Shown here: piece by piece, positions 63,889 through 64,000 of the stretch | Layout of the letters: each line of letters starts with the position of its first letter | Numbering within the stretch: the stretch's first letter is position 1 | Assembly: GCA_017446585.1 (NCBI GenBank) | Contig: JAFSQL010000010.1 | Span: forward strand, 45,273 to 109,272 | Reading direction: 5' to 3' | Length of the DNA: 64,000 nt | Source: Paludibacteraceae bacterium | Lineage (GTDB): Bacteria > Bacteroidota > Bacteroidia > Bacteroidales > Paludibacteraceae | Notes under the pieces: model-generated | Told to the model about the DNA's origin: nothing | What the model saw: only the letters and a program-made list of their open reading frames with translations | Database searches by the model: none | Translations under genes and position numbers: made by a program

Positions 63889-63993
63889 TGGCGGCGACCT
63901 ACTCTCCCGCTGTGCGCAGTACCATCGGCGCGGGCGGGCTTAACTTCTCTGTTCGGGATGGGAAGAGGTGTGACCCCGCCGCCATAGCCGCCT
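63889..63993 (-). rRNA. 5S ribosomal RNA
   Basis: The - strand carries the classic 5S blocks: CACACCTCTTCCCATCCCG..., GAACAGAGAAGTTAAGCCC, and the 3' region GGGAGAGTAGGTCGCCGCC. Its ends pair (GGCGGC near the 5' end with GCCGCC at the 3' end). Ends are set by this helix and may be off by a few bases. The 16S and 23S genes of the operon must lie to the right of the window. Confidence 0.93.
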
Positions 63994-64000
63994 GTGTCCT

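Noticed and set aside
1-64000. Phage, CRISPR, toxin-antitoxin or restriction systems
   Set aside because: No repeats of the CRISPR type, integrase, transposase, terminase, methylase or toxin-like pair was found on either strand.

Overview
The window looks like a chromosome segment of a Bacteroidota, order Bacteroidales, of about 45-48% G+C by eye. This rests on gene content (gldH, a RicT-type PSP1 protein, a GT3 glycogen synthase next to a single-domain alpha-glucan phosphorylase, a TrpB2-type trpB, FKBP-like lipoproteins behind thrA). It also rests on promoters of the Bacteroidota type (TTG/TTTG, 19 bp, TAnnTTTG), weak Shine-Dalgarno signals and tRNAs without an encoded CCA. Genus and species cannot be named from the sequence. 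There is no sign of a prophage, an insertion sequence, a CRISPR array or a conjugative element; this is mostly core chromosome.

Layout. 1-13.9 kb: the division and cell wall cluster on the + strand, entered inside ftsI, in the order ftsI-murE-mraY-murD-ftsW-murG-murC-ftsQ-ftsA-ftsZ, then an RluA-type pseudouridine synthase whose stop overlaps the stop of convergent lepA. 13.9-21 kb (- strand): lepA, the Na+/H+ antiporter nhaD, and etfB-etfA-acyl-CoA dehydrogenase. 21-28 kb: a glmM-type mutase (+), tRNA-Met (+), a - strand unit thrA / FKBP lipoprotein / FKBP-like lipoprotein / metallophosphoesterase, tRNA-Arg (+) and an HU protein (-). 28-37.7 kb (+): rhomboid protease, membrane EEP phosphodiesterase, purE, folK, glycogen synthase, glucan phosphorylase and an NfnA/NfnB-like pair. 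37.7-45.7 kb: a small beta-barrel protein (+), tRNA-Val and trpB (-) with a leader that may be an attenuator, then a tandem ABC ATPase coupled to recG, and an M23/LysM endopeptidase (+). 45.7-52.5 kb (-): trmD-argC-thioesterase-sufT-lpxH-ispB-metG-maoC. 52.6-55.4 kb (+): mrp and a SulP transporter. 55.5-63.7 kb (-): holB-sufS, sufE, then ricT-gldH-csgG-like and three small lipoproteins, with a CgeB-like glycosyltransferase at the end. 63.9 kb: a 5S rRNA gene (-), the 3' end of an rRNA operon lying to the right.

How the genes work together. The left block makes lipid II and the divisome. The centre covers flavin-based electron transfer (Etf/acyl-CoA dehydrogenase, Nfn-like), glycogen turnover and amino-acid and nucleotide synthesis. 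The right block combines tRNA and translation factors, isoprenoid and lipid A synthesis, Fe-S assembly (sufS, sufE, sufT, mrp) and envelope lipoproteins. Adjacent genes often overlap by 4 bases (ATGA, twice TTGA), so translational coupling is common.

The most unusual points are: the ricT-gldH-CsgG-like-lipoprotein-DUF4810-DUF799 operon, an envelope module of unknown function; the trpB leader; a 14-bp tandem repeat that supplies both the end of trmD and the start codon of argC; and a strand-composition switch across the window that gene orientation does not explain.
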